Assembly: GCF_032062245.1 (NCBI RefSeq)
Contig: NZ_DAMBQF010000001.1
Location: forward strand, 310,001 to 374,000
Reading direction: 5' to 3'
DNA: 64,000 nt
Source of the DNA: Soonwooa sp032062245
Lineage (GTDB): Bacteria; Bacteroidota; Bacteroidia; Flavobacteriales; Weeksellaceae
Made by a program: the position numbers and the translations under genes. Below the pieces are notes generated by a model. It was given only the letters and a program-made list of their open reading frames with translations. It did no database searches and was not told the origin of the DNA. This document shows positions 16,154-25,927 of the stretch, in pieces; the first letter of the stretch is position 1, and each line of letters opens with the position of its first letter.

Positions 16154-16789
16154 ATGACATTCGAACAAGATTTTAAGGACGCACTCGCCAATATTCCGGA
16201 CAAGGAAAAGGATAAATTGATTTTAAGACTTTTAAAGAAGGATATTATTCTTGCTAAACGTCTTCAATACGAACTTTTGAGCGAAGAATCGGTTGAGGAC
16301 AAACGCAACCAACTGCAAGAGATTCTTGACAAAAAAATTGAAAGCGCTATCAAACATTTTAAATCGCCAGGCTATCTGTCGATGGATGTTCGTTATATGA
16401 GCGGGATGATTACCGAACATGTCAAAATAACAAAAGACAAATTCGGTGATATTTGGCTTAACCTTTATATGTTGACGAAACTTGTCCCAAATCTGGAAGA
16501 ACAACTCGCTTATTTCTCGAGAAGACAAGGCGAAAAATTCTACATTCCGGCTTTGGCAAGAATTTTTAAAATATTAATGGCGATTGTAAAACTGCATGAA
16601 GATGATCAATATGAGTTTAGAGAAAATTTACAAATTCTCGGGAACAGCATTGGCGACAACGACCACTTTATGATGACCGCGATGCATCACGGTCTAGACG
16701 TCAATTGGTTGACAAAAAACAACATTCCTGAAGATATTGCTGACATCCATAAAGAGATTAAAAACAATGGCTTTCTAAAGCTAAGTTAA
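16154..16789 (+). CDS. Conserved hypothetical protein (DUF6155-like, tentative)
   Basis: A 211-aa soluble, mostly alpha-helical protein without signal peptide or membrane segment. Its N-terminus (FEQDFKDALANIPDKEKDKLILRLLKKD) and the helical repeats after it resemble Bacteroidota proteins that I recall as DUF6155; this was not verified. No catalytic motif is visible. The gene lies 22 bp after the NTF2-like gene and 23 bp before tsaB, so it is probably in one transcript with both. The coding signal is strong throughout, so the gene itself is real. Confidence 0.72.
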   Translation: MTFEQDFKDALANIPDKEKDKLILRLLKKDIILAKRLQYELLSEESVEDKRNQLQEILDKKIESAIKHFKSPGYLSMDVRYMSGMITEHVKITKDKFGDIWLNLYMLTKLVPNLEEQLAYFSRRQGEKFYIPALARIFKILMAIVKLHEDDQYEFRENLQILGNSIGDNDHFMMTAMHHGLDVNWLTKNNIPEDIADIHKEIKNNGFLKLS

Positions 16790-16812
16790 ACGATCAATTA
16801 TTTACAAAAAAA

Positions 16813-17499
16813 ATGAAAATTTTACATATCGAAACTTCTTCTAAAAACTGTTCTGTCGCTATTTCTGATGGTGATAAGTTACTTTGTCTTTGTGAGGAGG
16901 TTTCCGAAAATTATAAACAATCCGAAAGCCTACATACCTTTGTAGAATGGGCAATGGAAGGTGCCGAAATTGAGTTAAAAGATCTCAACGCTGTGTGCCT
17001 TGGGAAAGGTCCCGGATCTTACACAGGATTAAGAATTGGTGCAGCTTCTGCAAAGGGATTTTGTTTTGGATTAAACCTTCCTCTGCTATCAATTAATTCT
17101 TTAGATAGCATGGTTGAAAAATTTGTCAATCAAGGATTTGACAAAATAATTCCGTTGATTGATGCGCGAAGAATGGAAGTCTACACCGCAGCTTATGACG
17201 GAAAGACTGGCAACGAAATTTCGGCAACCGAAGCTTTGGTTTTGGATGAAAATTCTTTCCAAGATTTAAAAGAAGAAAAAGTTTTATTTGTTGGTGATGG
17301 CGTGACAAAAGCACAAGACATTCTTAATCTTCCCAATGCTAGTTTTGATGCTACAATTTATCCATCAGCTCAATATTTAATTAAAAAAGCGGTGGAAAAA
17401 TTTAATAATAAAGATTTTGAAGATGTTGCTTATTTTGAACCATTTTATCTAAAAGATTTTCATGGTGTCAAAAGAGCCGATCGCATAAAAAAATCCTGA
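16813..17499 (+). CDS. tsaB: tRNA threonylcarbamoyladenosine biosynthesis protein TsaB
   Basis: A 228-aa ASKHA-fold protein that pairs with TsaD (and TsaE) to transfer threonylcarbamoyl to A37 of ANN-decoding tRNAs. The N-terminal ILHIETSSKNCSVAI, the signature GKGPGSYTGLRIG (about residues 63-75) and IDARRMEVYTA are characteristic. As usual for TsaB, it lacks the metal-binding histidines of TsaD. The stop codon TGA is inside the left arm of its terminator. It is the last gene of the rightward group that starts at the SDR. Confidence 0.95.
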   Translation: MKILHIETSSKNCSVAISDGDKLLCLCEEVSENYKQSESLHTFVEWAMEGAEIELKDLNAVCLGKGPGSYTGLRIGAASAKGFCFGLNLPLLSINSLDSMVEKFVNQGFDKIIPLIDARRMEVYTAAYDGKTGNEISATEALVLDENSFQDLKEEKVLFVGDGVTKAQDILNLPNASFDATIYPSAQYLIKKAVEKFNNKDFEDVAYFEPFYLKDFHGVKRADRIKKS

Positions 17500-17526
17500 G
17501 CCACAACTCAGGATTTTGTTTTTATT
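17490..17526. terminator. Bidirectional terminator overlapping two stop regions
   Basis: AAAATCCTGAG (17490-17500) pairs with CTCAGGATTTT (17507-17517). The stem contains the tsaB stop codon, and the convergent sugar dehydrogenase ends at 17522. Confidence 0.88.
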
Positions 17527-18736
17527 TTTTAGAAATTTTATAAAGTTTTCCGCTGTCCGTAATGGCGTAAAGCGATCCATCTTTTGCATCCAAGACATCT
17601 CGAAAACGTTCGCCATCATCTTCTAATAGGCGTTCTTCTCCAACAACTTTATTATCTTTAATGACGATTCTGTCGATATGTTCGCCGCTGAGACAAGCGA
17701 TAAACAGATTGTTTTTCCATTCGTCAATAGAGCCTGTGTAAAACGTAATTCCGCTCGGAGAAATCACTGGATCCCAATAATAAACGGGCTGCTCCATACC
17801 TTCTTTCTGAGAAATATGTTTTCCGATATTATCACCGCTATATTCGATGCCATAGGTAATTGTTGGCCAGCCGTAATTTTTTGCGGGTTTTATTAAATTA
17901 ATTTCGTCGCCACCGCGTGGTCCAAATTCGGAGTTCCAAAGTTCTCCTGTCGAAGGATCGATCGCCAAACCTTGTACATTGCGATGTCCATAAGAATAGA
18001 TTTCGGGTTTTGCATCTTTACTATGGAGGAAAGGATTTCCTGCAGCTGGTTTCCCGTCTTTTGTAATTCTAACAATTTTTCCGAGATAGGTTGTTAAATC
18101 TTGTGCCAAAGGTCGCGTAACTTTATCAGAACGCTCGCCTGTGCTCACAAAAAGATTTCCGTCTTTATCAAAAACGATACGACTTCCATAATGCAATTTG
18201 CCATCATAAGAAGGCGTTGCTCGAAAAATAACTTGGGGATTTTCAATTTTGGACTCGTCGGCAGAAAGTTTTCCTTTCGCAACTGATGTTAAATTTCCTT
18301 TCTCGAAAGGTTCGGAAAAAGTCCAAAAAATCATTTTATTATTTTGATAATCAGGATCGACTGCAACATCCAAAAGTCCGCCTTGCCCCGATGCATCAAC
18401 TTTTGGAAAACCTTGAATTTTTTTGTTCGTTTTTCCATCAGCGCCAACCAAATTAACAAAGCCTGACTTTTCAGTTACCAAAAATCGTCCGTCAGGAAGT
18501 TGGGCTATTCCCCAAGGTTTTCCTAAAGAAGAATTGAGAACTTCGCTTTTATATTCGGTTTTGGATCTAACGGCAGGAATTCTTGTTTGTCCCGGAAATG
18601 CTGGCTCCAGATCCACAGAGTTTGGTTTCCCAGTTTCGACAGACTTTGTTGCGTTAGATTTATTTTGGGATTTGGAGTCGCAGGAACATAAAAAACTTAA
18701 GGCAACAACTGCAAATATTTTATAATTGATTTTCAT
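17522..18736 (-). CDS. PQQ-dependent soluble aldose/glucose dehydrogenase-like lipoprotein
   Basis: A 404-aa exported six-bladed beta-propeller of the GDH-B/YliI family, which oxidises aldose sugars with PQQ. I see LGKPWGIAQLPDGRFLVTEKSG early, GQGGLLDVAVDPDY, HYGSRIVFDKDGNLFVSTGER, the YSYGHRNVQGLAIDP motif and GPRGGDEINLI with NYGWPTITYG. The start is set at MKINYKIFAVV (18736), giving a lipoprotein signal with C19 in FLCSC. The eight codons upstream are leader. PQQ synthesis genes are not in the window, so cofactor use is a family inference. It stands alone, with convergent tsaB on one side. Confidence 0.88.
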   Translation of the reverse strand: MKINYKIFAVVALSFLCSCDSKSQNKSNATKSVETGKPNSVDLEPAFPGQTRIPAVRSKTEYKSEVLNSSLGKPWGIAQLPDGRFLVTEKSGFVNLVGADGKTNKKIQGFPKVDASGQGGLLDVAVDPDYQNNKMIFWTFSEPFEKGNLTSVAKGKLSADESKIENPQVIFRATPSYDGKLHYGSRIVFDKDGNLFVSTGERSDKVTRPLAQDLTTYLGKIVRITKDGKPAAGNPFLHSKDAKPEIYSYGHRNVQGLAIDPSTGELWNSEFGPRGGDEINLIKPAKNYGWPTITYGIEYSGDNIGKHISQKEGMEQPVYYWDPVISPSGITFYTGSIDEWKNNLFIACLSGEHIDRIVIKDNKVVGEERLLEDDGERFRDVLDAKDGSLYAITDSGKLYKISKK

Positions 18737-18843
18737 AATTTTAAGTTTAAAATTTAACATTCAAAAAGCGTGATTCGTAAAGTTAGTTATTTTTTATTTT
18801 TTTGATTTAAACTTAAAAACAGTCTGAATTTCATTTAATAATA

Positions 18844-18874
18844 AAAACAAAAAAGCCCCGAAAAATCGAGGCTT
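18844..18874 (-). terminator. Terminator of the T9SS-secreted protein gene
   Basis: On the minus strand AAGCCTCGA (18874-18866) pairs with TCGGGGCTT (18861-18853, one mismatch), then runs into T-rich sequence. Confidence 0.75.
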
Positions 18875-18901
18875 ATTGAGTTTAAAAATAAAAACTAAAT
18901 T

Positions 18902-20698
18902 TTAATTTTTAATTACTTTAAGTGTTTGCGATTGTCCATCAGCAAGCTCAACTTTAAGAAGATAAGTTCCTGGCGCTAATTGTGACATATTAAGTTTCGC
19001 ATCTTTAATCTGAGATTTTGAAGAAACGATTTGTCCCGCAATATTATAAACAACAACTTGTTTGATTTCTTTTTTAGTATTGAAATTAACAACATCTTTA
19101 ACTGGGTTTGGATAGAATGTTAACCTTTCAGTTTTAACATCAGAAGTCGCTAATACCGAACATTCGATACCATAAATTAATTCTTGAGGAATTGTAATCC
19201 ACATACCTGGCGCAGGGCTAATTGCCATACCAGCACCAATGTTACTAGGCCCTGTAATTTGCCATCCTCCAGTATTAGAATCTACAGACATCCAATAAGT
19301 TTTGTTAGCATCTAGAGTCATCGGCGTATCAAAACCTAAAACAAAATTATAAACATTACTACCTTCAGCATTTCCAACTAATGTTTTTCCCTTAATGCTT
19401 GCTGTTAAAGATTTTAGCTCAGTTCCAGGCACATTGTTACCTGCGTTGTCATATAACTTAACCGTGAAAGTTGGTGTCGCTGTAGCATCCGTTTCGTAAA
19501 CGTTAATATTAACACCATAAGCGGTAAAACCTTGTGCACCAACTGGAATATCAAATGCTGATTTTGTTGATCCGAAAACCGCTGAACCGCCAAAATTATC
19601 TGCAGTTACTTTTTGCTCAGCACAAGAAAGAGAAGTTGGCAACTTAATCAAAAACGGAACATATTTGTTATTAGAATTTAGTCCGTTACCACTTATCATT
19701 TTACCATCACCAGAAATCCCTGTTGGGAAAGTAAGGTTAAGGCCATTTCTGTTCAGTCCTAAATTATCAACATACGTATTAAGAGATATACGACCTGTCG
19801 CTTGTGTCCAGATAAAGCCTTCATTAGGCAGTCCAACATTTTGAGTCGCACTTTGGTTACCTACAATCACGCTACCGTCATCACTAATTGCGTTTGCAAA
19901 TCCAATGTAACCATCTTGTGCGTTAGGATGGGGGATAACAACAAGACCTGTTTCTTCGCTCCATTTCCAAGCATTATAGTTATAAGCTCCACCGATAATC
20001 CATTTACCGTTTGCAGAAATATCTAATGCTTCCCAAACTTTAGCACCTTGTTGATCTGTTATATAATGTTGTTGTCCATTTTTCCAATATACAGCATCCC
20101 AACTTCCGAAGTCGCTTTCTTGCCATCCAACAACAGTCGATCCATCTGCACTGATGCCATTGGCTCTTGTATTACGTTCTGCAATAGAACTTCCCAAATT
20201 AACCAAACCTGTAGCTGCAGTCCACTTGAAGGCGTTCATATTCATATTATTAATCCATCCGCCACCAACAATCGCAGTACCGTCCGCCGAAATAGCAAAA
20301 GGTGCAGTTGTATTGCCATCAATAGCTGCGCCCATTCCTCCAATAAAGTTATATTGTTTTGTTACGGGATTATAAGTTGCTGCTTCTACTTGATTATTCT
20401 GTGGATTGGTTGCTGCTAAAGCATAGACAGATCCATTGGCTGACAAAGAAGGATTACCAGGAATAAGGCTGTCATTCGATAAAGAATCTATCATTTTTAA
20501 ACCTTGTTGCTCTGTCCACGTATAATTGGCTTTATTCGTTTTTAAAAGAACTAAGCCATCATTATTAACTTTTGATGCGTAAGTTACTGGTCCTGTGTCT
20601 CCTTTAGGGATTTCAAAAACTTGGGCATTCGCGATGCCACCTAGTAATGCAAAACTCAAAACTGAAAGTTTTACATTTCGTAAATAAAGGTATTTCAT
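18902..20698 (-). CDS. Type IX-secreted HAF-repeat protein with C-terminal sorting domain
   Basis: A 598-aa exported protein. A signal peptide ends at GGIANAQ (about residue 25). Residues 30-350 form repeated beta-propeller-like HAF units with the recurring pattern W-(S/T)-x-x-x-G-L followed by ISADGSxVVG or ISDDGSVIVG. Residues 360-510 look like a carbohydrate- or adhesin-type beta-sandwich (NVYETDATATPTFTVKLYDN). The last 75 residues are a type A T9SS sorting domain (LTFYPNPVKDVVNF, IYNIAGQ-like VVYNIAGQIV, LAPGTYLLKV), which directs secretion across the outer membrane. It is probably a surface or extracellular protein. No enzymatic motif is seen. Confidence 0.87.
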   Translation of the reverse strand: MKYLYLRNVKLSVLSFALLGGIANAQVFEIPKGDTGPVTYASKVNNDGLVLLKTNKANYTWTEQQGLKMIDSLSNDSLIPGNPSLSANGSVYALAATNPQNNQVEAATYNPVTKQYNFIGGMGAAIDGNTTAPFAISADGTAIVGGGWINNMNMNAFKWTAATGLVNLGSSIAERNTRANGISADGSTVVGWQESDFGSWDAVYWKNGQQHYITDQQGAKVWEALDISANGKWIIGGAYNYNAWKWSEETGLVVIPHPNAQDGYIGFANAISDDGSVIVGNQSATQNVGLPNEGFIWTQATGRISLNTYVDNLGLNRNGLNLTFPTGISGDGKMISGNGLNSNNKYVPFLIKLPTSLSCAEQKVTADNFGGSAVFGSTKSAFDIPVGAQGFTAYGVNINVYETDATATPTFTVKLYDNAGNNVPGTELKSLTASIKGKTLVGNAEGSNVYNFVLGFDTPMTLDANKTYWMSVDSNTGGWQITGPSNIGAGMAISPAPGMWITIPQELIYGIECSVLATSDVKTERLTFYPNPVKDVVNFNTKKEIKQVVVYNIAGQIVSSKSQIKDAKLNMSQLAPGTYLLKVELADGQSQTLKVIKN

Positions 20699-20990
20699 AA
20701 AAATTTTTTGTTGGCATAAAAGGTTATATTTTTAAGAATTTAGCATCAAAAAAAAATAATATTTTAACATACTATGACTAAATAACATTATATATAATTA
20801 AAATAACATACTTCTAATTATTACTAAACTAAACATAAGTAATCTTCATTCGCAATTAATATAAACATTCAACTGTATTTAACAGAATATTGTTTTTAAA
20901 AATCTGTGTGAAATTAATCACTTTTAAAACCAAGAAGAACTTAGCTAAAATAATTTTCAAAAGAAAAATTGCTTTTCGTAATTTTGATGT

Positions 20991-22982
20991 ATGAATTTTA
21001 AACTTCAATCTGAATATCAACCGACTGGTGATCAACCACAAGCCATCGAAAAACTGGTAAAAGGCCTCCAAATTGGTGAAAAATATCAAACGCTACTCGG
21101 CGTAACGGGTTCTGGTAAAACCTTTACCATCGCAAATGTTGTCAACCAAATCCAACGGCCGACGATTGTCTTGGCGCATAATAAGACTTTGGCGGCACAG
21201 CTTTTTATGGAGTTTAAAGAGTTTTTTCCAGATAATGCGGTAGAATACTTTGTAAGTTACTACGACTATTATCAACCAGAAGCCTATATTGCAACGACTG
21301 GAACATACATCGAAAAAGACCTCAGCATCAACGAAGAAGTTGAAAAGCTTCGTCTATCGGCAACCGCTTCCCTACTTTCGGGACGTCGCGATGTGTTGAT
21401 TGTCGCTTCTGTATCGTGTATTTATGGTATCGGAAATCCAACCGAATTTCATAAATCTTTGATTACAATTGAGAAAAATGAAAAAATATCAAGAACCAAA
21501 CTTCTTCACTCGTTAGTTAACGCATTATATTCTAGAGCTTTAAATGATTTTCAGCGAGGAACTTTCCGAGTAAAAGGTGATGTTGTAGACATTTTTCCAG
21601 CTTATGCAGATAACGCAGTTAGAATTCAATTCTTCGGTGACGAAATTGAAAAAATCCAAAGCTTTGACCCTGTAAATGGAAATGTAGAAGCTAATTTTGA
21701 ACAAATTAATATCTATCCTGCGAATCTGTTTGTTACTTCACCAGAAACCATGCAAGGTGCGATTCGAGATATACAGGATGACTTGGTTAAGCAAGTTGAT
21801 TTTTTTAATTCGATCGAAAAACCTTTAGAAGCAAAACGTTTACAAGAGCGTACAGAATTAGATTTAGAAATGATAAAAGAACTTGGTTACTGTTCTGGTA
21901 TCGAAAATTATTCTCGTTATATGGATGGCAGATTGCCTGGATCTCGACCTTTCTGTCTCCTGGACTACTTCCCGAAAGATTTTTTGATGGTTATTGATGA
22001 GAGCCATGTAACCATTCCTCAAGTTCATGCGATGTATGGCGGCGACCGAAGTCGCAAAGAATCTTTGGTTGAATATGGCTTCCGTTTGCCTGCAGCGATG
22101 GACAATCGTCCGTTGAAGTTTCCTGAGTTTGAACAAATGCAAAATCAGGTTATTTATGTATCAGCAACGCCAGCAGATTATGAATTAGAGAAAACTGGTG
22201 GTGAATATATCGAGCAAATTATCCGTCCGACTGGACTTTTAGACCCAATAATTGAAGTAAGACCAAGCCTTAATCAAATTGATGATTTAATTGAAGAAAT
22301 ACAAAAAAGATCAGAAGTTGATGAGCGAACTTTGGTAACAACTTTAACCAAAAAAATGGCGGAAGAGCTCACCAAATATTTCACAAAATTCGGAATAAGA
22401 ACACGTTACATTCACTCTGATGTAGAAACACTTGAACGTATCCAGATTATGCAGGATTTGCGTTTAGGTCTTTTCGACGTGTTGATTGGTGTTAATTTAT
22501 TAAGAGAAGGCTTGGATTTACCAGAAGTATCGTTGGTTGCGATTTTGGATGCAGATAAAGAAGGTATGTTAAGAAGTCGCCGATCGATGATACAAACTGT
22601 TGGTCGTGCAGCAAGAAATGTAAATGGTAAAGCGATTATGTATGCGGATAAAATAACAAAATCGATGCAAGCTACTATCGATGAAACCTTGTATCGACGC
22701 GAAAAACAAATCCGTTATAATGAAATAAACGGTCTGGTACCAACTGCCTTGAATAAAAAAATTAGTGAAAATCTTGTAGGTAGGAGCAAAGATTTCCCTG
22801 ATGAAAAATATACTCAAAAATCTATATTACAAGAAGTTGCAGAAGTTAAAGCAACCTATGCGAATGAAGATATTCAGAAATTAATTGAGCAAAAACAAAA
22901 AGAAATGGAAGAAGCTGCCAAGAAATTAGACTTTATAGCAGCTGCCAAATTACGTGACGAAATCGCAGCTTTGAAAGCTTAA
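20991..22982 (+). CDS. uvrB: Excinuclease ABC subunit B
   Basis: Damage-verifying helicase of nucleotide excision repair, cytoplasmic. It works with UvrA and then recruits UvrC. Walker A GVTGSGKT is at residues 37-44. The beta-hairpin YVSYYDYYQPEAYI clamps the DNA strand. Helicase motifs EGLDLPEVSLVAILDADKEG and QTVGRAARN follow. A C-terminal UVR domain (IEQKQKEMEEAAKKLDFIAA) binds UvrC. 663 aa is full length. A weak hairpin with CCCGA/TCGGG arms and a T5 run (about 23007-23036), inside the 3' end of the convergent gene, may terminate it. Confidence 0.98.
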   Translation: MNFKLQSEYQPTGDQPQAIEKLVKGLQIGEKYQTLLGVTGSGKTFTIANVVNQIQRPTIVLAHNKTLAAQLFMEFKEFFPDNAVEYFVSYYDYYQPEAYIATTGTYIEKDLSINEEVEKLRLSATASLLSGRRDVLIVASVSCIYGIGNPTEFHKSLITIEKNEKISRTKLLHSLVNALYSRALNDFQRGTFRVKGDVVDIFPAYADNAVRIQFFGDEIEKIQSFDPVNGNVEANFEQINIYPANLFVTSPETMQGAIRDIQDDLVKQVDFFNSIEKPLEAKRLQERTELDLEMIKELGYCSGIENYSRYMDGRLPGSRPFCLLDYFPKDFLMVIDESHVTIPQVHAMYGGDRSRKESLVEYGFRLPAAMDNRPLKFPEFEQMQNQVIYVSATPADYELEKTGGEYIEQIIRPTGLLDPIIEVRPSLNQIDDLIEEIQKRSEVDERTLVTTLTKKMAEELTKYFTKFGIRTRYIHSDVETLERIQIMQDLRLGLFDVLIGVNLLREGLDLPEVSLVAILDADKEGMLRSRRSMIQTVGRAARNVNGKAIMYADKITKSMQATIDETLYRREKQIRYNEINGLVPTALNKKISENLVGRSKDFPDEKYTQKSILQEVAEVKATYANEDIQKLIEQKQKEMEEAAKKLDFIAAAKLRDEIAALKA

Positions 22983-22992
22983 TTGATTAAAT

Positions 22993-23247
22993 TTACAATT
23001 TATAAACCCGAGGTTTAGAAGGAGCTTCGGGCTTTTTGTGCTCACGTATCGCTGTAAAGATATGATCTAAACCATTAAGTTTAACTTCATAAATCGTTGC
23101 TAACTGAGAACCTAATTTGTTTTGAGGAAAACCTTTGCGATTGAACCATTCTAGATAGGAAATTGGAAGATCAATAATCCACTCGTGTTTATACTTTCCA
23201 AATGGCATTTTTATCTTGCAAAGCTCTTGTAGAATTTCGGGCGTCAT
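22993..23247 (-). CDS. DUF3820 family protein
   Basis: An 84-aa basic cytoplasmic protein with the DUF3820 pattern: MPFGKYKHEWIIDLPISYLEWF, then GFPQNKLGSQLATIYEVKLNGL. The family is widespread and unassigned in function; some members are called putative quorum-sensing-regulated virulence factors, but that label has little support. It is the last gene of a leftward operon and starts 1 bp after the AI-2E transporter stop, so it is translationally linked. Its 3' end overlaps the probable uvrB terminator. Confidence 0.85.
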   Translation of the reverse strand: MTPEILQELCKIKMPFGKYKHEWIIDLPISYLEWFNRKGFPQNKLGSQLATIYEVKLNGLDHIFTAIREHKKPEAPSKPRVYKL

Positions 23248-23248
23248 T

Positions 23249-24343
23249 TTATATAATTAATTCGACTTTTTGCTCAAGTTCTTCATTATCAGGTAATAAA
23301 ATATCTTTCGGAGAATCGTCGTCATCGTCGGAAAATTCGTTGCGATAAACCTGAATTAATAAAACCGTCACAGACACCAAAATTGGCCCAAATATTAAAC
23401 CTAAAAAACCAAAGATATTCATCCCTGCAATAATTCCGAAGACCGTATTTAGAGGGTGGATGTTTTCTAGTTTTTTTAATAATGTAAATCGAAGTAGATT
23501 GTCTGTTAAACCAACTACAACCAAACAATAAGCAGCTAATCCTAGCCCTGGACCTGTTTGGCCTTCCGCAATCATAAAAATACAAACCGGAACATAGACT
23601 AGTGCAGCTCCAACTATTGGGATCATACTTGCAACAAATGTCAAGGCAAATAAAAGGACTGGACTCGGTGCTCCAAAAATAAAATAACCGACTAATCCAA
23701 CAATACCTTGTCCAAGTGCAACTACGGGAATTCCGATCGCATTTGCAATTACCATTTTTCGGATTTTTTCGCCTAATAAATTAATATTTGCTTTTTTGAA
23801 AGGTGCTGCATTTGTAAGTAATTTCTCAAACTTACGAGGATCAACCAGCATAAAATACAAGATAAAATACATCGAAAATATAATCGTGAATGTATTAAAA
23901 GTTGTACTAAGAGCCGATGTTGAAAACTTGCCAGCTGCAGCTTTTAGTTTGTCAAGATTTTCTTTGCTAAGAATATCAACATGTATTTGCGCATAGACAT
24001 AATCATGCACTTTATCGATAAATGCATTGAATTTTCCCATATAAGCTTGGGCATTTCCCAACTTCTCAATGAGCATATCTACGATCCAATACACTGGTAG
24101 AATAAGAATTAGCAGCGTTGCAATTATTATAACTGTGGCAGCTAAAGATGGTTTCCAATTTTTAACTTCGAGAAGATACAAAAGATATTTTCGCGAGATG
24201 ATATATAAAGTTAAAGCGCCTAGCAAAGAAGGTATAAATAAGGCGAGATTGTAGCAAATGAGCCCAACCAATATGACAATCAGTAAGATAAGGGCAATTT
24301 GTTTAATAACGTTTCCGCTAATTTGTTTTTCAGAGTTAGGCAC
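23249..24343 (-). CDS. AI-2E family transporter (PerM/YdiK type)
   Basis: A 364-aa integral membrane protein with about eight helices. The N-terminal pair is at residues 12-50, a third helix is at 62-86, and a long soluble segment (90-150) is followed by the conserved helical block. PIVGAALVYVPVCIFMI, DNLLRF and HPLNTVFGIIAGMNIFGFLGLIFGPIL are the family hallmarks. Members export AI-2 or other small molecules or ions; the substrate here is open. The C-terminal tail is strongly acidic (DDDDDSPKD). It is third in a leftward operon after two other multi-pass proteins. Confidence 0.9.
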   Translation of the reverse strand: MPNSEKQISGNVIKQIALILLIVILVGLICYNLALFIPSLLGALTLYIISRKYLLYLLEVKNWKPSLAATVIIIATLLILILPVYWIVDMLIEKLGNAQAYMGKFNAFIDKVHDYVYAQIHVDILSKENLDKLKAAAGKFSTSALSTTFNTFTIIFSMYFILYFMLVDPRKFEKLLTNAAPFKKANINLLGEKIRKMVIANAIGIPVVALGQGIVGLVGYFIFGAPSPVLLFALTFVASMIPIVGAALVYVPVCIFMIAEGQTGPGLGLAAYCLVVVGLTDNLLRFTLLKKLENIHPLNTVFGIIAGMNIFGFLGLIFGPILVSVTVLLIQVYRNEFSDDDDDSPKDILLPDNEELEQKVELII

Positions 24344-24362
24344 TTTAATTGTTTTTATTTAA

Positions 24363-25091
24363 TTAAGAATTGTAAGTAATTTGTTTTGGAAGTCCAACAA
24401 ATGCAATATATAATGAATAAGCAGCAGTTAGATAAAATGGCGCTGTTGCCAAAAGTCCAATACCACAAAGGATAATACCAGCAAAACTAATAATCGCTGA
24501 TAACACCGCAACACCTAAAAAGGTACCATAATTTTCTTTAGCGATGTTAAAAGCCTTTGTTATTGCATCAATTGCACTCGCTTTTTCGAAAATCAAAATT
24601 GGATAACCAATAAAAAATAATGGCATTAATAATAAACCAGGAATTAAACAAGCAGAGAATCCAATCGTTAAAATAATACCAGTTATTAAACTATAAACAA
24701 TAATGTTAATTAAATTCTCTTTGTAAGCATAAAACAAATCTGAGAAAGAAACTTGTTGTTTAGTATTTACTTTATGAGAAATATAAATTAATCCCAAAAA
24801 TAGTGGAGACAATAAAAGCCCAAAGAAAGACGAAATTGCATAATAAGTTTTAAGTCCTGGGATTGCTAAATAGTCAATCTGACCGCCACTTATCATAGCT
24901 TCTTCATAAATTGCTTGAGAGTTAAATCCAGAAATGGCTTGGATTATAAAAGAAATAATAAGGTAAAGAATCATCGTTACAATTGCGTAAAGCACTACAC
25001 CTTTGTATGTCTCAAAAGCATGAGAAATAATGTCGCCCGTGTTCTTAGCTGGGACTTTTGCATGCGAATCAAATTCGTTAAATGTTTCCAT
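24363..25091 (-). CDS. Multi-pass membrane protein, unknown function
   Basis: A 242-aa membrane protein with about five to six hydrophobic segments (residues 34-53, 88-108, 131-153, 155-172, 190-215 and near 220). The cytoplasmic N-terminus is short and charged (METFNEFDSHAKVP). A proline/glycine-rich ACLIPGLLLMPLFFIGYPILIFE hairpin is the most distinctive part. It resembles Bacteroidota membrane proteins that are sometimes mislabelled as beta-carotene monooxygenases; no enzyme motif is visible. It is probably a paralogue of the preceding gene (25157-25876) in hydropathy, and is 19 bp before the AI-2E transporter gene. Confidence 0.75.
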   Translation of the reverse strand: METFNEFDSHAKVPAKNTGDIISHAFETYKGVVLYAIVTMILYLIISFIIQAISGFNSQAIYEEAMISGGQIDYLAIPGLKTYYAISSFFGLLLSPLFLGLIYISHKVNTKQQVSFSDLFYAYKENLINIIVYSLITGIILTIGFSACLIPGLLLMPLFFIGYPILIFEKASAIDAITKAFNIAKENYGTFLGVAVLSAIISFAGIILCGIGLLATAPFYLTAAYSLYIAFVGLPKQITYNS

Positions 25092-25156
25092 ATTTTATTT
25101 TTTGTTGTTCCAAATTACAATTTTTTCTAAAGATTTAGATTAATTATATAAAAATT

Positions 25157-25876
25157 TTAATTTTTCACAGTAAAAATCTGTCGAAAACACGAATAAATGA
25201 TAGCATTCCAAAACGGAAAGGTCAATAATATTCCAAATCCAAACATCAAAATACCAGAATATGAAAATAAAATCGCAACAATTGTACAAACGAAAATAAT
25301 GAAAAAGTTGTCACGAATCCCCTGAAAGCTCTTACCAATCGCCTGAAAACTATTAATGTTAGTAAAAAACATCAATGGACTAACAAAAAAAGTAACTAAA
25401 ACCCAAACCAACAGCAAAGGCGCAAAAATAGAACATAGGTAATATACGCAACCCCAAAAAATCCCGTAGGTGAAATATTTGAAAAAACTAACGCCTTGGT
25501 AACCCGCCAACATATCGTTCAGACCAGGATTTTCGCCCATCTCCTTCATGGCATAGACTTTAAACATCCCAATATTAAGAGGGAAAACCAAAGCTTTTAT
25601 CAAAACAATAACATACACAAAATTCGAATATTCTGGTGTCACCGCAAGTTCTCGAAGTTTTGCCATGAAAGCATCTGGATCCGACTGCATCAATGGTGCA
25701 AAGTCTTCAACCTTTTTATTAATTCCGAAATAATTAAACGCAAAAGATGCCAAAACTAAAAGTATCGCAAAATAAAAAATGCTAAAACTTATCTGGAACT
25801 TCATCGTATTGCTCCACAAAGCAAAAGCACGAGAAAGTACAATATTGATTTCAGAATTGTTGGGAGTATTCTCCAT
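25157..25876 (-). CDS. Multi-pass membrane protein, unknown function
   Basis: First gene of the leftward membrane-protein operon, 239 aa. It has about six hydrophobic segments (residues 29-50, 88-105, 131-160 as two, 178-198 and 203-225). The N-terminus is polar (MENTPNNSEINIVLSRAF). The topology and the helix spacing match the next gene (24363-25091), suggesting an old duplication, although sequence identity is low. The pabB gene is divergent, and its chosen ATG is 51 bp away, so both promoters must fit in a very short space. No function is assigned. Confidence 0.74.
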   Translation of the reverse strand: MENTPNNSEINIVLSRAFALWSNTMKFQISFSIFYFAILLVLASFAFNYFGINKKVEDFAPLMQSDPDAFMAKLRELAVTPEYSNFVYVIVLIKALVFPLNIGMFKVYAMKEMGENPGLNDMLAGYQGVSFFKYFTYGIFWGCVYYLCSIFAPLLLVWVLVTFFVSPLMFFTNINSFQAIGKSFQGIRDNFFIIFVCTIVAILFSYSGILMFGFGILLTFPFWNAIIYSCFRQIFTVKN

Positions 25877-25927
25877 ATTGGTTTATATTTGAGCTGCAAA
25901 AATAAAGCTTCAAAGCCTAATAAAAGA

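Noticed and set aside
24363..25091. Beta-carotene monooxygenase label
   Set aside because: The protein is a multi-pass membrane protein with no iron-binding histidines; the label seems to be a propagated error.
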